From Aricia agestis (taxonomy: Eukaryota; Arthropoda; Insecta; Lepidoptera; Lycaenidae), in assembly GCF_905147365.1 (NCBI RefSeq), contig NC_056415.1:16448001-16512000 (forward strand): a stretch of 64,000 nt of DNA, given 5' to 3'. Numbering within the stretch: position 1 is the stretch's first letter; every line of letters starts with the position of its first letter. The position numbers were made by a program, and so were the translations under genes. Below, in pieces: positions 54,129 to 64,000 of the stretch. The notes beneath the pieces are model-generated. The model was not told where the DNA came from. It was given only the letters and a program-made list of their open reading frames with translations, and did not search any database.

Positions 54129-54131
54129 TTA

Positions 54132-54481
54132 AAATTTGCAAATGCGAAAGGTTTGTTCCCATTTTTATTTTTAGTTAGTAATAAGTATGGTTATTAAATT
54201 AATATGGGTAGCAACTCGACCTTGACTGATGATGATGATTTCACTTTTAAGCGTAGGCAGTGTTCATAGTTTGAGTAACGCATTAGAAACAGGTTCTGTG
54301 TTGATACGACAAACAGTTCGTATAGAACAAAGAAATTGATAGTGTCTGTGCATAGATTAAGATTAGCTTTTCTATGACACGTTATTAGCGTGTCTATAAT
54401 GACACGTGCCAAATTTTTATCCGACTACTATAAAAAGGGTAATGATTTAGGGTAATATTTACCATTATTTAGGGTAAGGTA
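54132..54481. other. AT-rich DNA, no gene seen
   Basis: Nothing recognised; a 72-codon minus frame has no family match. Confidence 0.4.
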
Positions 54482-54806
54482 TTTTTTTTTATGAAATAAG
54501 GGGGCAAACGAGCAAACGGGTCACCTGATGGAAAGCAACCTCCGTCGCCCATGGACACTCGCAGCATCAGAAGAGCTGCATGTGCGTTGCCGGCCTTTTA
54601 AGAGGGAATAGGGTAATAGGGGATGGTAGGGAAGGGAAGGGAATAGGGAAGGGTAGGAAAGGGAATAGGGTAGGGGATTGGGCCTCCGGTAAACTCACTC
54701 ACTCGGCGAAACACAGCGCAAGCGCTGTTTCACGCCGGTTTTCTGTGAGAACGTGGTATTTATCCGGTCGAGCCGGCCCATTCGTGCCGAAGCATGGCTC
54801 TCCCAC
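54482..54806 (-). mobile_element. SINE (main family)
   Basis: T-run, shared tail, G-rich tract, palindrome 'cagcgcaagcgctg', and a head ending 'catggctctcccac'. It ends only 15 bp before the next MITE. Confidence 0.9.
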
Positions 54807-54820
54807 GTATAGAGGTATAT

Positions 54821-55045
54821 GTCTGCTTAAAGGTGAAGCCAAACGAGCGTAATTTGTGAGTCGTGAGTCGCAGAATTTCTGCCGCGTAAATATCTTTTCA
54901 TACAAATCATGACTCACAAAATTACGCTCGTGTGAATAAAACAGAACTTTTGTATGAAACTGAATGCGGCAGAATTTCTGCCAACCGAAATTCTGCAACT
55001 CACAACTCACAAATTATGCTCGTTTGGCTTCACCCTTAAGCAGAC
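54821..55045. mobile_element. MITE with GTCTGCTTAAAGGTGAAGCC inverted ends
   Basis: Left 'gtctgcttaaaggtgaagcc' 'aaacgagc' and right 'gctcgtttggcttcaccctt' 'aagcagac' are inverted over 28 bp with one mismatch. The internal 'gcagaatttctgccg' and 'cggcagaatttctgcc' are subterminal repeats, and 'acaaaattacgctcg' is a third partial arm copy. Confidence 0.85.
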
Positions 55046-55227
55046 ACCCCGCACCAGCTCCGAGAAATGAAGGGATGAGGAGGTGCTATGTTGAATAATG
55101 ATAGTCCAGATAATATTACAGTAGTACAGTAGTACAGTAGAGCAAAAAGTAAGCTTACAGCCCTTTTAATATGGCCCAAAAGCCGGGGATAGCCAGATCT
55201 TCATCGAAGCTTAAACTCCAACTGGTC

Positions 55228-55388
55228 GACATGTACTATCAGATAATTCCTAGGCAGATGGCGGACCTAAGTAATTTGGTCGAGTTACGTTAAACTCAGC
55301 CGACCGATCACAGCTAATATTGAAATTGAAATAAGCCGACCACATGAGGTAGGTCCGTTAACAGTCTAGAAATCAATTTCCTCGATCG
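55228..55388. mobile_element. MITE-like repeat F (first copy)
   Basis: 'gtactatcagataattccta', 'ttggtcgagttacgttaaac', 'cagccgaccgatcacagcta' and 'gaaatcaatttcctcgatcg'. Matches the copy at 62848-63003. The ends are imperfectly inverted. Confidence 0.65.
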
Positions 55389-56924
55389 TACACATAAAAA
55401 CTTTTAACTTTTATAAAATGACTAAGGCCTGACTGCCCCTGGCTCCTGTTCTATCAGAACTCATGCTATTATATTGTAAAATGTAGTGTTCAGGAGATCC
55501 AAGTATCATTTTACATGCAGCCAGAATGAAAAGAAATGCCTAGTTAATTATATCATCCAAGTGCCACAAAATCTATCTGTTCTGCAAATAGGTACGCCGT
55601 GTGGCGCATGTCAAATGGTTTATTTTAATTGGTTTATGCAGATACTACTCAAACACTACTGGTCAATAATATTTGAGATCTCTTATATGGTTTGGAATGC
55701 CCAGACGAACTTCAAAAGTCAACTCTTTTATCACACCTGACTATCATTATGCTGATAATGATGTCAGGTGTAATAAAAGAGTTGAAATATTTTTAATCAA
55801 GAGAATTTGAAATATTTTTTTCATTTAAAAATTGGGTCAGATTACGGGTAACTAAATATTAATTTAAATCTTTTTCCTTAACTATTAAAATAATTTTGCA
55901 TATTCATATTATGATTATGCAACTTTACTGTTTTTGTTTTAGGTATATTGTTGTCTAACTGATATATTATTATGGTAATACAGAGGTAATTGACTCTGTA
56001 ATATTTGTTTCAGGTTCTTTATTATTGCTACAATTTTCCTTATTCTTTCAAGAGCATTTACTTTTGAATCGAAATGACAATACCTAGTTATTGTGTAGAG
56101 TACTATGTACAATTGTAGTCAGTGCCTTTTCATTTATTTTTAACTAACTTTTAACAAAGGGCAAGTATCCGTCAGCTAACGGCGGATAATTTAATTAATA
56201 AATGATTCGTTATTAGCAAAACCCGAGACGTTGGAAGTGTCATTGCTACCTGACCTTTCAATAGCATAACCCTTTCGTGAACATTTGATGTCCATTAAAC
56301 TCTACGTCTAGTACAGTTTCGTTAGCTTTATATTTCTCAAGGTCAAAACTTTAATCGAAGTACCATAGATAAATAATTATAGATATCGCCCGCGGCGTAT
56401 GGTAATTCTTAGCTCCCGGGTTACGTGGACTGGCCATTGCAGTATTTATACCGGCCGTAAACCATACCCTGTTGATTCCCTACAATTTATCCCGTGCGCA
56501 CGCGAAATATTTATAGATATGACTTCTTTCGTGATAATATCTCAAGTATTACGTGATGCTGTTGCAGGATGGTTTGAAATGCTTTTTGTCATCTTTGGGA
56601 GATGTTGATTTTAGGTGCCAGGAATTAAACTCACTACACCAACTCTTAACCCGAAATTATCTGACATATAGGAAGAAACTATATTGGAATAAGGTATTGT
56701 CCACGGTCCACCTGGTGATTTGCAGCGCAAAGACTTACCAAGGAGATGCGAGAGTACAGGAATTGGAAGATTTCAAGAGATAGTAGAAAATAATAAGATA
56801 AGCTGCTGTCTTTTGCTTCTCGGCACTCTTCAATGTTCTTCAGCGAGGGTTTAGATGGGTATATGTGACGTGCAGGACTAACCTTAAGGCCCCTTAAACA
56901 CAATACGTCTTTTAACAGCGATGC
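55389..56924. other. AT-rich DNA, no gene seen
   Basis: Includes a palindrome at 55720-55784. 56380-56480 is less AT-rich ('tcccgggttacgtggactgg') with frames open in several phases; none is recognised. Confidence 0.4.
55720..55784. repeat. Palindrome, 22-bp arms, self-pairing loop
   Basis: 'caactcttttatcacacctg' 'ac' and its complement, with one mismatch. The 21-nt loop itself contains 'atcattat'/'ataatgat'. Confidence 0.92.
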
Positions 56925-57045
56925 AGTCGCGATGCAGCATTGATGCAGTCGCAAATGGTCCACCTTTATACACTTGCGCTACTTTAAGCATCGATACAGT
57001 CGCGATGCTGTCGCGATACAGTAGCGATGCTGTCGCGATGCAGAA
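56925..57045. repeat. Short array of TCGCGATGCNG units
   Basis: Two clusters (about 56925-56952 and 56990-57045) of 9-11-bp units such as 'gcagtcgcgatgcagcattg' and 'gctgtcgcgatacagtagcg'. The core TCGCGA is palindromic and the units occur in both orientations (GCAGTCGCGA and TCGCGATGC), so the array can fold on itself. Confidence 0.75.
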
Positions 57046-57941
57046 GCTAGCCATTGAACTAAGTTATATATAATTAAGTAATAGTTGCATATACGTGCTC
57101 ATTTCGGTGATCTGGCTGTAGAAAGCTGACATAGGTATCTGATGCTGGATCCTTGTTTTTCTTTTGATCACTGCAGCAATGATCCTTGTCTGGGTTGAAG
57201 GGAGTTCTTTGATAATTACATAGAAATCATCAATCTCCTGGAAAGTTGACGATGAAGATGGAGAGCAATTACTCCCGCTACCGACACGCTACACCGGGGG
57301 AGTCACAAGTGCGTTCCTGGTTTATTCCGTTGACCTTGGTACCCAATGAGGCGTGCCTCAGACTGATGATGATAAAAAACCCGTCTGCCATACAAGGTTT
57401 GCCCACTACGGTTTCCCACCGCACGCTCGACCGCACAAAAACGCATTACGCTCAAATGAACATCATAATTATTGTTTACTTATATATTTTTTTCTATAAA
57501 TGGCGTCGTGCCTATAGATGCTGGCGGGAAAGATTCCGAATTATTCCCGTCGAATACTTCGGAAGTATTCCGAAATATTCCGAAACTTTGGGAATATTTC
57601 AACTGTCAAAAAAAACGAGGAAAATTGCGCTTGGAAGCTGTAAACTATTTATCTTTAGTTGTGTATCTAAGAATATGTGATGCCGGTTACTAACATTATT
57701 AGCCAAGCGGCGAGAAACGGCTTTTTTGGCTTATTATCATTACTAGCGATAAATAGCGGCTGGTAACGGCTTGTTACTTTTCTTTGATAATACCTAATCA
57801 TATGAGTTCGTTTATTTTTTATGGTTTTTATTCTGATTTACTTACAATAGGATATATTAGTATGGATAGTATGGATATAAGTAAGTAATAAGTAGGTAAG
57901 TATAGATCCTCGATCCCATTGGCCATTACTAATTTATAATA
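57046..57941. other. Unrecognised DNA
   Basis: Includes the longest ATG frame of the window (57246-57680, 144 codons; no known motif; a hydrophobic Ile/Tyr stretch is followed by Arg/Trp-rich sequence). 57525-57605 has repeated TTCCGAA/ATATTCCG words ('ggaagtattccgaaatattc'). Similar words recur at 58683-58720. Confidence 0.4.
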
Positions 57942-58152
57942 AAACTAGATGACGCCCACAACTCCGTTGCGCCAAAATTCGTTTATCGCGCCGGAACCGT
58001 ACATTTTTCCGGGATAAAAACTATCCTATGTCCTTTCTCGGAACTCAAAGTATTTCCATGTCAATTTTCAGCAAAATCGGTTCAGCGGTTCGAGCGTGAA
58101 GAGGTAACAGACAGACAGGCAAACAGACGCACTTTCGCATTTATAATATTAA
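57942..58152 (+). repeat. Repeat B, full-length copy
   Basis: The best reference copy in the window: 'actagatgacgcccacaact', 'ttgcgccaaaattcgtttat', 'ccgtacatttttccgggata', 'tttcagcaaaatcggttcag', 'gtgaagaggtaacagacaga' and 'cgcatttataatatta'. Confidence 0.85.
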
Positions 58153-58276
58153 ACCTAGAAGTAGGTATAGATAAACAATTTATATTTTACTTAAGAACGT
58201 AATGTGCCACTGAACAAATAATTCACTCAACCACCACAAACCACAAACAAACACGTATATTTCCATTGAATTATTC

Positions 58277-58515
58277 CGGCGAAATATTCGACGGAAACAT
58301 TCGATTGCGGGGTACGAATCTTTCCGCGGGGTGAGGGAAAACTTCTCCGGGGAGCATCTCCCTTCCGCGCCGCCGTCACCCGCTCACACGACTCGCTCGC
58401 CCGTACGAGCGGGCGACGGCGGTGCGGAAGGGAGATGCTCCCCGGAGAAGTTTTCCCTCACCCCGCGGAAAGATTCGTACCCCGCAATCGAATGTTTCCG
58501 TCGAATATTTCGCCG
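58277..58515. repeat. GC-rich long hairpin, 109-bp arms, 21-nt loop
   Basis: The left arm (58277-58385) begins 'cggcgaaatattcgacggaa' and contains 'cttctccggggagcatctcc'. The right arm (58407-58515) is its reverse complement with only two mismatches, both near the loop. The loop is 58386-58406. The arms are far richer in GC than the surroundings. No target duplication is evident. Frames are open in several phases because of composition (for example 58331-58615), so coding is not implied. It could be a foldback element, a snap-back duplication of an exon, or a hairpin-RNA locus. Confidence 0.93.
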
Positions 58516-59923
58516 TGGCAGTCGGCGCGTGCGAAGCGGTGATAGCGGCCGGCGGGCGACGCTCTATGCGCGGCGGCGATCGATGATTGATGCAAAATAC
58601 GATTTTTCAGCATAAATAAAAATTCATATTACTTATTTTTTTTATTAAATTCATTTTGAATAATTCAAATTTAAAGAAACTTTCCCAGAAGTATTCCGGA
58701 ATTATTCGGAATTTTTCAGAAGTTTTGCAACTATAGTCGTGCCAACGTTCGTTGCGTAGGCTGGACATATTGTATGATAAGCTTTTTCTCAAATTGCCAG
58801 TGACGCAACGGAAAATCAATACGTGTTAGAGTTTACATAACATGGATATGGGACGAGGATGAGTCCTAACTCCCATGGCTTGGGGAAATATCGCTTTTTT
58901 TCATAGAACTAGAGACAAAACTACTGTTCATACAAACACATAAACAACGGCACCTACGCGCGCGCACATGGTGTGTGATAGCCACAGTACACACACGGGA
59001 GTGTGATAGCCTGCAATCGAAGCTACTTTCGAGTCTTGAGAATAGAGACCCTAGTCATTACTCGTTTCCTGATTTATTTGTCAAAAAACATACTTAAGTC
59101 CTGAGTTCAAGCTGATGTAGATGATGGTAATTCATCACCTCGTTTTACTGAAAACGCAAAATTCCAATTAAAGCGGTTACAAGGCAACGCCCCACTCCGC
59201 GCATTGTTCATAATGCCGATCTGTTTACTGTAATTACAGGCAAAAACGATGTCGACGGCACCGGCGCAAGGAAGAAGAGACTGCGGGTAGCAACTGATGT
59301 TGTAAAACCGCTATCCGTTGTAGTTTATGCTATAGCAAATACACTGTATAGTATATGTGATGAGTTTGATGTAATTTTTTGATAAATAATATTTATTATA
59401 ATCATATTATTAAGGTTCTACTTAAGGTATTTGATTGCAGTTAGCATGGTAGTAGTTATGACACCGGATTAACACAAACGCTACTTATATGCGAAAATGT
59501 ACAGTTTAAAACCTACCCACCTAGTATTAGATTTTGACTTGGATCAATTGGACGACTGACGGAAAGAGGATGACTATGTCATCTGCTTTTTTAATCTCTT
59601 CGGCGGGACAAAACTTTTACCATGATTCAAATCTCACCGCCACCGCTTGTGACGCAATCCTATAATCTCTCCACTACCACTTTTACCTTGAACCGAATCT
59701 CCCCGCTACCTCCTGTGCCTCGTCTACGTCATCCAGTCACTCATTTCCTCAGTTTATCCATTGATTAGCCGTGAGCTGATGAACGTCTAGCCTCACGCGA
59801 GCTAATTATTAAAAACATTTACTTAGCGCCAGTTTACTTTAACTATGTTATCATTTACTGCAATCCTATTAGGCTCGGCGTAGACTACTGGAGCGCACTA
59901 CGTAGCAAAATATTATCATTACT
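58516..59923. other. Unrecognised DNA, no supported gene
   Basis: The CpG-rich flank of the hairpin continues to about 58590 ('gatagcggccggcgggcgac'). 59152-59379 is a 76-codon open stretch crossing an acceptor-like 'actgtaattacag', unrecognised. The remainder is featureless. Confidence 0.35.
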
Positions 59924-60113
59924 TATCCATACTAATATTATAAATTCGAAAGTGTGTGTGTCTGTTACCTCTTCACGCCCAAACGGCTGAACCGATTTTG
60001 CTGAAATTTGGCATGGGAAGGGAAAGGACATAGGATACGTTTTATTTCACCCGGAAAAAGACATAGGATACTTTTTATAAAATGTACGGTTCCCGCCCAA
60101 TAAACGAGCTATA
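59924..60113 (-). repeat. Repeat B copy with internal duplication
   Basis: 'ccatactaatattataaatt', 'ttacctcttcacgcccaaac', 'gaaatttggcatgggaaggg' and 'tgtacggttcccgcccaata'. The phrase 'ggaaaaagacataggatact' repeats the earlier 'aaaggacataggatacgttt'. Confidence 0.75.
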
Positions 60114-60264
60114 TTTTAAAAATGTTCATTTATTTTCAGTTACAAAACAGTTTTAAGGCCTGACATATCTTAGAGATCACTGGTTTAGAGGTTTGCGCCG
60201 GAAGCGGAAATTATGGATTCATGAATATAAGTAAAACTTTTAAACTTAATTACTCCACGGTTAT

Positions 60265-60525
60265 ACAGGGTGTAACAAAAATAAGTGATAATACTTTAGA
60301 GTGTGTACGTGTTCATTGTAGAGAGTTCACTGTGAAAGTAGCAGCGCTGAAAGACCAAAAAATTTTTTCACTTTTGTATGGGGAAACTCGTGACGCTCGG
60401 GCCCTTTCCCATACAAAAGTGACAAAAAATTTTCGTCTTTCAGCGCTGCTACTTTCACAGTGAACTCTCTACAAGGAACACGTACACACCCTAAAGTATT
60501 ATCACTTATTTTTGTTACACACTGT
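60265..60525. mobile_element. Foldback TA-MITE (ACAGGGTG family), reference copy
   Basis: Left end 'acagggtgtaacaaaaataa', right end 'ttatttttgttacacactgt', TA on each side. The arms are about 118 bp, with scattered mismatches, and end in 'cacttttgtatggg'/'cccatacaaaagtg' around a loop of about 25 nt. The TA target and foldback form fit a Tc1/mariner-mobilised non-autonomous element. It is self-complementary, so frames on both strands encode similar meaningless peptides. Confidence 0.9.
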
Positions 60526-60549
60526 ATACTATAACTAGATTGAAAGTAA

Positions 60550-60809
60550 CTCACAGAAAACCGGCGTGCGCTTGCGCTGTGTTTCGCCGAGTGAGTGAGT
60601 TTACCGGAGGCCCAATCCCCTACCCTATTCCCTTCCCTACCCTCCCCTATTCCCTTCCCATCCCTACCCTCCCCTTTTACCCTATTCCCTCTTAAAAGGT
60701 TGGCAACGCACCTGCAGCTCTTCTGATGCTGCGAGTGTCCATTGGCGACGGAAGTTGCTTTCCATCAGGTGACCCGTTTGCCCCCTTATTTCATAAATAA
60801 AAAAAAACA
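60550..60809 (+). mobile_element. SINE (main family), 5'-truncated
   Basis: Starts inside the head at 'ctcacagaaaaccggcgtgc', with palindrome half 'gcgcttgcgctg', then 'gtttaccggaggcccaatcc', two minisatellite units, the shared tail (slightly shortened, 'cccgtttgcccccttatttc') and an A-rich end. Confidence 0.88.
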
Positions 60810-62023
60810 TCACTGATGTATATTTTTTTTCTATAAATGATGTAATAATTCTGGAATCTTAAGGAAACTCTGGAATATTTAACTCAATGTTTTTTTTTTT
60901 TTCAAAAAATTTAAAAACCGTTAATCTACGCGGAAGTTTAGTTAAAAAACAAAAACCATCTACATGTCAATGAACCGTCCGCAGCCAAATCTTTGATCGA
61001 GATCTGTATCGGGTTAAGTTTCGTCGTGTTTTATTGAATGCCGATAAATAGTGGTCCGTACAATGGTCGGTGCAAACGAGCGACTATATTGCTCCAAAAT
61101 CCTGGCAATTGGGCGAAACTTTTAAATTATTTGACTAATATTAGTAATATTAGTATCAGATTTAAAAAATGTACTTATTGAAACGTCATTAATTTTTATG
61201 AGTATCAAGAGGGTACTATAGATTTTATTTATATTTGTTTTATATTTAGAATCTATACAAAAATGTACCAAAAATGTAAAACAGAAATGTTTTGATATTA
61301 TAATCTGAGTAATAAAAAAAGTATATTATTTCTGTTACTAACCTTGGACAGTGGACACAGATTATATATTTCACGTATATTACAAATTATGTGAATTTTT
61401 GAACGAAACAATAATTATTATAAACGAAACGTTGACGTCATAACCAGGCTGTTCATTGGATAGTAAGTACAATTACATATATCATTTCGAACATTTAACA
61501 AACAAGATAACGATTAAAATCTTAACAATATAACAATTAAACGTAAAATATATTAAAATGAAACATTTTTTGATGCTGTAAAGTGATAACAAAGTATTTA
61601 AATAAATAAAACGGAGATTAAAAAAATATATTTTAGCTATTTTTAACCTGCCCGCGGAGAAATATTAAATTTTTTGACATCGATCCTGAGTATCATCTTA
61701 AAAATTCACTGATTTCTCAACTCAGACGCTCGTCTGCTCAGCCCCATAATACGACATTATCGTAGAAATCACAGGCAAATGAACAACCTTATTTATATCA
61801 CCCAGTACTAAAGCTGTCCACTACAGTCATTGTCTAGTGATATACAGACAGACACGTACATGTACAAACTTTAGTGTACTGCACTAAAACGTACAAGGAA
61901 ACAAAATACGTAAAATATGAGCTTACGTGTTGCTTTTGACGTAAACATAGTTGCACACAGTATTTTTAATGAAATTATAATAAAATAAAAAAATTAAAAA
62001 TTCTCATTCATACAAAAAAACTA
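60810..62023. other. AT-rich DNA, no gene seen
   Basis: Long low-GC stretch; no named repeat, no coding signal. Confidence 0.45.
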
Positions 62024-62222
62024 TCTGACCCGGTAAACGTTGTTATACCATATAAATTATTTCTAGTATCAATATAAAAAGTAGATAAAATCCTATTCTC
62101 AGGCCTAAAGAAATGTACATACAAATTTTTTTTTTCATTTGAAATCAGTCGAGCCATTTTGGAGGAGTTCGCGCACAAACACTGTGACATGAGAATTTCA
62201 TATTAAGTATATTATTAGATGT
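62024..62222 (+). repeat. Repeat E, third copy
   Basis: 'ctgacccggtaaacgttgtt', 'aatataaaaagtagataaaa', 'ggaggagttcgcgcacaaac' and 'gtgacatgagaattt'. It differs clearly from the 14689/17541 pair, which underlines how recent that duplication is. Confidence 0.75.
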
Positions 62223-62847
62223 AGTAAAATTAGTTGAGGTAAAAGAATATGTATTTAATAATATTTTCAATTAAGTTACAATATTATTATGAATCATTGT
62301 TAGAAAACATGCGTAATCAGTTTTAAGGTCAAGTCATCATAATAATCATCATTTCTATCACTTCTAATCATAATTACATCAAAATCGAAATAATCAAACC
62401 ACTCCTCTTAACAGTTTTTATGACAGTTAATTGTACAATTCGTTGAAATAGAAACCGGTGCCTTTGCAATTTTACTACAATCAATGCTTTCTCTTCATTT
62501 AACTACATATTTTATTTTGATTATCAATTTAACATAAACCGTCTCCCACATAGAGCTTTTTACTAATTAAGCCAGCATGACATAAAGAAAATTGTTGAAG
62601 GTATTACTTGTAAGTACTTACATTAAAGGCTTCGCGAGACTAGCTTTTGTCCATGAGATAGATCAACCTAATCCTGGCATACAAACTTTAATTCTTATCA
62701 AACTCTGTTGTATAATAATTAATAATTATTTTATAAACCTCTTTTTTATCACAGATATAAATTGGATTTTGTCGTATGCCTGCCTGTCAGAAACTATCTG
62801 CCAGGCTGCATTTAAGGATTTTATGTTCAAATTTAAGGTATTTACTA
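62223..62847. other. AT-rich DNA, no gene seen
   Basis: Nothing recognised; a 112-codon frame (62592-62930) runs into repeat F and is not supported as a gene. Confidence 0.4.
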
Positions 62848-63003
62848 AATATGTACTATCAGAGAAGTTGATTCGGATATCAGAGAGTTTGGTCGCGTTA
62901 CGTCAAACCCAGCCGACAGATCACAGTTAACATTAAATTGACATAATCCGACCAAATGACGTTGGTCTATCAACTGCTTAGGAATCAATTTCCTCGATGT
63001 TAC
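62848..63003. mobile_element. MITE-like repeat F (second copy)
   Basis: 'atgtactatcagagaagttg' 'attc' against 'gaatcaatttcctcgatgtt' gives imperfect inverted ends. The internal 'cgttacgtcaaacccagccg' matches the first copy. Confidence 0.65.
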
Positions 63004-64000
63004 AATAGCAACTAGCTTGTTCTTGACTGACCCTTTGCACTATTATAATTTACACGACAAACTAGCTGTAGTAATTCGTAATTAAAAATTATATAAACGT
63101 AAGCTTAACTGATGACACCACCCTCGCTAATGATACCTAAGCATGTAGTATGTAGTATGTCCTGTTTTTGCCAACCGCCAGGAAGCACGGTCGGCTGCGT
63201 GACCTTTACGTCTCGTAACGTAATTGTTACCTTTTACGGCGTACTACTTTCTTTTAATAGATCCTTTTTGCTTGAATATTCCTTTAATGCTATACTACAA
63301 TAATTTTGGTGTGATCATTAATCTAAGGACCCTTAATCCCAAGACGTTAATGAAGTATATATTTTAGGGCTTTTTGTATTTGTATTAAATACTTAAATCC
63401 TAACTGAAAGGAGTATATTCAAACTCAATACGGGGCTAAAAAATTATAAGATTTTCTTGCGTTTCCTGGATGCATGGCTAATTGACTACCTGTTCTTAAT
63501 GAACCCATGTCTTCTGACCTACAGCAAAAGAAGATTTGCATGTAGAATGAATACACAATTTACTGAAAAATCTTTTAAAATATTATGTTAAAGATACTAT
63601 ACAGTCTACATGACACTAAAAAACTAATAAAGTATAATAATAATTATTTATTCTACCACAGATGAAATGCTACGTGGTATGACTAACGCGGTGCTACGAG
63701 CTTTAATTAGATCGTAAAGAGTTCAACGCGCACCGACCACCTTTAAAAATATTAATGACATTATTATTTTTATTTATTAATATTATGTGTATTACGTTTT
63801 AGTAAAAGTATTTTTTATTTATTGTAATATTTATTTCTTCATTTATTTGAGGCTACGTAGGCCCATATTAAAGATACCTTTAATACTGACCTACTTATTA
63901 ATATTATAGGTATTACTTACGTATGTTATTATGTACTTAAAACTATATTTTAATCGGTAGCATTATTCCATACTGAAAATTTACTTACTAATCTTTAAGC
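63004..64000. other. AT-rich DNA, no gene seen
   Basis: 63115-63240 is somewhat GC-richer ('aagcacggtcggctgcgtga') without a recognised frame. The window ends in plain AT-rich sequence. Confidence 0.4.

Noticed and set aside
57246..57680. Longest ATG open frame (144 codons) as a gene
   Set aside because: No recognisable domain, mixed low-complexity Ile/Tyr stretch, no codon bias. Frames of this size are expected occasionally in 64 kb. No promoter or splice evidence.
58331..58615. Arg/Pro/Ser-rich 94-codon protein over the GC-rich hairpin
   Set aside because: GC-rich palindromic DNA leaves several frames open on both strands. The frame crosses both arms, so it encodes its own reverse-complement-derived sequence.
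59152..59379. 76-codon open stretch crossing an acceptor-like AG (possible exon)
   Set aside because: No ATG, no codon bias, no recognised motif, and the frame is also open upstream of the acceptor. At chance level.
60221..60554. Paired plus- and minus-strand proteins of similar sequence
   Set aside because: They arise from the foldback MITE: a self-complementary element gives similar peptides on both strands.
1..64000. CRISPR arrays, bacterial operons, riboswitches, phage attachment sites
   Set aside because: No evenly spaced direct repeats with spacers, no ribosome-binding sites or operon structure. Composition and repeat content are those of an insect nuclear genome.

Overview
This is AT-rich, repeat-dominated DNA from a moth or butterfly genome. 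The support is indirect but consistent. The window holds many copies of a SINE with a GC-rich head, an internal CCCTACCC/CCCTATTCCC minisatellite and a jockey-like LINE tail. It also holds the Lepidoptera-wide repeats that end in CAGA tetranucleotides, the 'GGTACGGAACCCTAAAAA' repeat, the 'GAAGTCGGTTAAAAA' repeat, tRNA-derived SINEs and many TTA-flanked MITEs. From memory the main SINE resembles Metulj of Heliconius, so a nymphalid butterfly is my best guess, but I cannot confirm the family name or species here. I find no complete host protein-coding gene, no rRNA, no intact tRNA gene and no CRISPR array. The window reads as a gene desert or the inside of a very long intron. Short ATG open frames of 60-144 codons are at chance level or lie inside repeats.

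Layout. 1-12.4 kb: SINEs, MITEs and CAGA-type repeats, a jockey-like LINE 3' end (10.3 kb), and a perfect 141-bp inverted duplication (10.8/11.6 kb). 12.6-18.3 kb: an apparently identical 2,831-bp tandem duplication whose junction carries a short foldback-templated filler. 18.5-22 kb: tRNA-derived SINEs and MITEs. 22.5-23.2 kb: an exon-like GC-rich block behind a strong splice-acceptor sequence, then LINE debris. 23.7-34.7 kb: hAT MITEs, LINE remnants, SINEs and TTA MITEs. 34.7-45 kb: sparse, with a GAT-rich microsatellite, a GC/GAGA-rich promoter-like patch, and a LINE fragment with a 13-bp target-site duplication nested in an older repeat. 45-52 kb: sparse, with nested repeats. 52.4-55 kb: LINE tails around a 61-codon coding-like minus-strand fragment. 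57.9-60.8 kb: a GC-rich hairpin with 109-bp arms, foldback MITEs and SINEs. 60.8-64 kb: mostly unremarkable AT-rich DNA.

Nothing here forms an operon or pathway. The interest lies in genome dynamics: nested insertions that give relative ages, shared SINE/LINE tails, and many near-perfect palindromes with 3-21-nt loops that look like foldback template-switch events. The best candidates for overlooked function are the GC-rich hairpin at 58.3 kb, the coding-like fragment at 53.5 kb, the exon-like blocks at 22.5 and 44.4 kb, and a miRNA-like hairpin at 47.5 kb. All coordinates of old repeats are approximate to a few bases or more.
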